From Rhodomicrobium sp. R_RK_3 (GTDB taxonomy: Bacteria > Pseudomonadota > Alphaproteobacteria > Rhizobiales > Rhodomicrobiaceae), in the NCBI RefSeq assembly GCF_002198715.1, contig NZ_MWLK01000033.1, positions 185,426 through 249,425 of the forward strand: 64,000 nucleotides of DNA, in the 5' to 3' direction. Positions 60,881 to 64,000 of the stretch are shown one piece after another (position 1 is the stretch's first letter; every line of letters begins with the position of its first letter). The translations under genes and the position numbers were made by a program. Under the pieces are notes generated by a model. The model was not told where the DNA came from. It did not search any database and was given only the letters and a program-made list of their open reading frames with translations.

Positions 60881-61941
60881 CAATCGAGCATTTGTCGCTG
60901 TCCAAGGACACGACCGAGGCGGCCCGGCAGGACACCATGCTGAGCCCGCGCTTCTACACCACCGATTTTGACGAACTCGACCGGATGGACGTCAGCGGCG
61001 TGCGCGCCGAGTGGGACGAACTGATCGCCGAGATGCGCTCCGACCCGAATAAGAACCACTTCAAGCAGACCAAGGATTGGGATCACATCCGGCTCGAAGA
61101 CCTGCCGGAGGGCCTCCGCAAGGAATTCGTCGATTTCCTGGTCTCATCGCTGACGGCGGAATTTTCCGGTTGCGTGCTCTATGCCGAGATGAAGAAGCGC
61201 GGCAGCAATCCCGATATCGTCGAGCTTTTCAAATATATGAGCCGCGACGAGGCCCGCCATGCCGGCTTCATCAATGACGCGCTGAAGGAATTCGATATCG
61301 GCGTGGATCTGGGCTATCTGACCAAGACCAAGAAATACACTTTCTTCAAGCCGAAATTCATCTTCTACGCGACCTATCTCTCGGAAAAGATCGGCTATGC
61401 GCGCTACATCACCATCTTCCGGCATTTCCAGCAGCACCCCGAACGGCGCTTCCACCCGATCTTCAAATGGTTCGAGAATTGGTGCAATGACGAGTTCCGG
61501 CACGGCGAGGCGTTCGCGCTCTTGATGCGCGCCAACCCGCAGGTACTGACCGGGCTGAACAAGCTCTGGGTGCGGTTTTTCCTGCTGGCCGTCTTCGCCA
61601 CCATGTATGTGCGCGACCATGCCCGGCCGGAATTCCACAAGGCGCTCGGCATGGACCCGTCCGATTACGGCTTCAAGGTCTTCCGCATCACGTCCGAGAT
61701 CTCGCGGCAGGTCTTCCCGCTGATGCTCGACCTCGACCATCCCGCCTTCCGCGCCGGACTCGATCGGCTGCGCGACACCAATGAGCGCATGAACGCGGCC
61801 AAGGAGCGCGGCGGCATCGTCGGCCGCATCCGGTTCGCCGGCCTCGTCGTCCGCGCGGCGGCGACTTTTGCCCGCCTCTATCTGCTACCGACCAAAACCA
61901 ACGAGCTGCCCGCCAAGGCGCGGCTCGTCCCGGCGTGGTAA
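60877..61941 (+). CDS. acsF: O2-dependent Mg-protoporphyrin monomethyl ester cyclase AcsF
   Basis: A 354-residue di-iron membrane-associated enzyme that forms ring E with O2. The iron-binding pairs are visible: [13 protein letters not shown] with [14 protein letters not shown], and [14 protein letters not shown]. Start ATG follows GGGGAGGAAATT and overlaps the preceding small gene (ATGA). Presence of AcsF implies bacteriochlorophyll can be made aerobically; the anaerobic BchE is not in this window. Confidence 0.95.
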   Translation: MTIEHLSLSKDTTEAARQDTMLSPRFYTTDFDELDRMDVSGVRAEWDELIAEMRSDPNKNHFKQTKDWDHIRLEDLPEGLRKEFVDFLVSSLTAEFSGCVLYAEMKKRGSNPDIVELFKYMSRDEARHAGFINDALKEFDIGVDLGYLTKTKKYTFFKPKFIFYATYLSEKIGYARYITIFRHFQQHPERRFHPIFKWFENWCNDEFRHGEAFALLMRANPQVLTGLNKLWVRFFLLAVFATMYVRDHARPEFHKALGMDPSDYGFKVFRITSEISRQVFPLMLDLDHPAFRAGLDRLRDTNERMNAAKERGGIVGRIRFAGLVVRAAATFARLYLLPTKTNELPAKARLVPAW

Positions 61942-61956
61942 GGAAATCGCATCCAC

Positions 61957-62853
61957 ATGGCGGCCTATGTCCTCCCTGCCTTTTACGCGCTGTTCCTCTG
62001 GTGGTTCTCGACCGGGGCCATCCTCTATCTGGACGGACTGCCGCGCCGCACCTTTAAATGGAGCATGATCGGCGCGGCGGCGGTGACCGCCGGGGCCTTC
62101 TACGGCCTCGACCAGTCCTCCGACGACAGCAGCATCGGCGGCACCTATGCCGCCTTCACCTGCGGCCTCTTGATCTGGGCGTGGCAGCAAATCAGCTTCT
62201 ACACCGGTTACCTGACCGGGCCGCGCAAGGTGATGTGCCGGGAGGGCTGTTCCGGCTGGCCGCATTTCGGCCACGCGCTGCAGGCCAATCTCTATCACGA
62301 GACTTCGATCGCCCTTTCGCTCGGCCTCTGCCTCGTGCTGACCTGGGGCGCGCCCAACCAGATCGGCCTGTGGACCTTCCTCATCCTGTGGTGGATGCAT
62401 GAGAGCGCGCGGCTGAACGTTTTTCTCGGCGTGCGCAACGTCACCGAGGAATTTTTGCCCGAGCACATGGCCTTCCTGAAGAGCTTCCTCAACAAGAAGC
62501 CGATGAACCTGCTCTTCCCTTTTTCGGTGACTGTCTCGACGCTCGCCACCATGTGGGTGGCGCAACTGGCCTGGGCCGCGCCGACGCAGGCGGAGGCGGC
62601 CGGATTCAGTTTCCTCACCGCGCTGATGGCGCTCGCCGTGCTCGAACATTGGTTTTTGGTGCTGCCGCTGCCGGCCGAGCGGCTATGGGATTGGGGGCTC
62701 TCCTCGCGCCAGCCCGCCCCTGACAGCGACGCTCCGCCCCCCGGCGATGGGCATCATCGTCGCAGCGACACTGCATCCGCCCCGAACCTGCAAACGATCA
62801 AGCATAAGAACGGCCAGCGCACAGCCGCGGCAAACGCCCGAAGGGAGGCGAGC
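61957..62853 (+). CDS. puhE: PuhE assembly protein (DUF3623) without its own stop; in frame with hemA
   Basis: A membrane protein with about seven helices, family DUF3623, which influences photosynthetic complex assembly in Rhodobacter. Recognisable blocks: [40 protein letters not shown] and [20 protein letters not shown]. The protein should end near residue 248 ([13 protein letters not shown]). Instead the frame continues through a polar 51-residue stretch ([17 protein letters not shown] and on) straight into the hemA ATG at 62854, with no stop codon. The end listed is the last codon before that ATG. I read every codon from 61957 to 62854. Confidence 0.85.
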
Positions 62854-64000
62854 ATGGACTACAACAGGATTTTCGACGACCGGCTTGGCCAGATCCACGC
62901 CGAAGGCCGCTATAGGGTCTTTGCCGATCTGAAGCGCCGCTGCGGCGCCTATCCGCAGGCCGACCAGTTCGCCGACGGCCAGGCGCGCCCGGTGACGGTC
63001 TGGTGCTCGAACGATTATCTCGGCATGAGCCAGCATCCGCTGGTGCGCGCGGCGATGCATGAGGCCATCGACGAAGTCGGCGCGGGCTCGGGCGGCACCC
63101 GCAACATATCCGGCACCACCCATTATCATGTCGAGCTCGAAGCCGAGCTCGCCGACCTGCATGACAAAGAAGCGGCGCTGCTGTTCACCTCCGCTTACGT
63201 GGCGAACGATGCCACGCTCTCGACCCTCGTCAAGCTCATCCCCGGCACGGTGATCTTCTCCGACGAGAAGAACCACGCCTCGATGATCGCCGGCATCCGC
63301 CATGGCGGCGGCGAGAAGCGGATCTGGCGGCATAATGACGTCAGCCATCTCGAGGAGCTGCTGGCGAGCTATCCGGCATCGACGCCGAAGCTGATCGTGT
63401 TCGAAAGCGTCTATTCGATGGACGGCCATATCGCCCCGATGGCGGCGATCTGCGACCTCGCCGAGAAATACGGCGCGCTGACCTATCTCGACGAGGTCCA
63501 CGCCGTCGGCATGTACGGGCCGCGCGGCGGCGGCATCGCCGAGCGCGACGGCGTCATGCACCGCATCGACATCATCAACGGCACTTTGGCCAAGGGCTTT
63601 GGCGTCATGGGCGGCTATATCGCCGCCAGCCGCGCCTGCTGCGACGCCATCCGCTCCTACGCGCCGGGCTTCATCTTCACGACATCGCTTGCACCGACGC
63701 TGGCAGCCGGAGCGCTCGCCAGCATCCGGCATCTGAAGGTCAGCCAGATCGAGCGCGCCCGCCACCAGGAGCGCGCCCGCACGCTGAAGGCCAAGCTGAA
63801 GGGCCGCGACCTGCCGGTGATGGACAATCCGAGCCATATCGTGCCGGTGCTGGTCGGCGATCCCGTCCACTGCAAGCTCGTCACCGACATGCTGATGGCC
63901 CATTACGGCATCTACGTACAGCCCATCAATTACCCGACCGTCGCCAAGGGCACCGAGCGCATCCGCCTCACCCCGACGCCGCTGCACACCGACGAGCATA
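62854..64000 (+). CDS. hemA: 5-aminolevulinate synthase HemA (C-terminus cut by window edge)
   Basis: A PLP enzyme that condenses glycine and succinyl-CoA to 5-aminolevulinate, the first step to haem and bacteriochlorophyll. It begins [20 protein letters not shown]. Motifs: [32 protein letters not shown] and [18 protein letters not shown], whose lysine binds PLP. 382 residues are present and about 25 are missing. The ATG is preceded by AAGGGAGGCGAGC, a strong ribosome-binding site, so independent initiation is likely although the frame is also open from puhE. Confidence 0.93.
   Translation, partial: MDYNRIFDDRLGQIHAEGRYRVFADLKRRCGAYPQADQFADGQARPVTVWCSNDYLGMSQHPLVRAAMHEAIDEVGAGSGGTRNISGTTHYHVELEAELADLHDKEAALLFTSAYVANDATLSTLVKLIPGTVIFSDEKNHASMIAGIRHGGGEKRIWRHNDVSHLEELLASYPASTPKLIVFESVYSMDGHIAPMAAICDLAEKYGALTYLDEVHAVGMYGPRGGGIAERDGVMHRIDIINGTLAKGFGVMGGYIAASRACCDAIRSYAPGFIFTTSLAPTLAAGALASIRHLKVSQIERARHQERARTLKAKLKGRDLPVMDNPSHIVPVLVGDPVHCKLVTDMLMAHYGIYVQPINYPTVAKGTERIRLTPTPLHTDEH

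Overview
The window is high-GC alphaproteobacterial DNA carrying most of a photosynthesis gene cluster (PGC) of a purple or aerobic anoxygenic phototroph, next to a hopanoid locus. A Hyphomicrobiales (Rhizobiales) origin is my inference. It rests on squalene made by HpnC/D/E, the superoperon order crtF-bchCXYZ-pufQBALMC, a tetraheme PufC, the run bchFNBHLM-lhaA-puhABC-orf-acsF-puhE-hemA, and the paired regulators PpsR and AerR/PpaA. I cannot name the genus.

Layout. 1-4909 (minus) is a hopanoid operon, hpnO-hpnB-hpnC-hpnD-hpnE, with hpnE cut by the left edge. A small exported DUF2147 protein, the hopanoid exporter hpnN and a farnesyl-diphosphate synthase follow to 9639. 9640-24483 is an accessory stretch: a GNAT/FemAB-like protein, a bd-type quinol oxidase (cydAB), a drug-type MFS exporter, a CobW GTPase, an LVIVD-repeat protein beside a GntR regulator, an unknown protein and a four-gene nitrate/sulfonate/taurine-type ABC importer. 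24533-64000 is the PGC.

PGC logic. The minus-strand superoperon crtF-bchCXYZ-pufQBALMC makes spirilloxanthin-series carotenoids and bacteriochlorophyllide a, and encodes LH1 and the reaction-centre L, M and cytochrome subunits. crtD and crtC run on the plus strand. They converge on the minus-strand group bchG-[PucC-like/bchP]-tspO-orf-bchI-bchD-bchO. The regulators ppsR and aerR are divergent from the plus-strand run bchFNBHLM-lhaA-puhABC-orf-acsF-puhE-hemA. PpsR-type boxes (TGT-N12-ACA) lie upstream of bchF (two), crtF/crtD (one) and bchC (one perfect, one with a mismatch), with a near-match upstream of bchG. The ring-E step is represented by the O2-dependent AcsF. bchE, crtI, crtB, crtA and puc genes are not in the window.

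Most unusual points. (1) puhE and hemA form one uninterrupted reading frame. (2) A PucC-family transporter and the geranylgeranyl reductase BchP also form one frame of 848 codons. Both junctions keep a strong internal ribosome-binding site before the second domain. (3) crtC has no usable start codon where its protein should begin and overlaps crtD in another frame. (4) A family of about 80-113-nt palindromic elements sits in five intergenic gaps. (5) The GntR island has its own TTCGAA-centred operators. No tRNA, rRNA, CRISPR array, insertion sequence or transposase was recognised.
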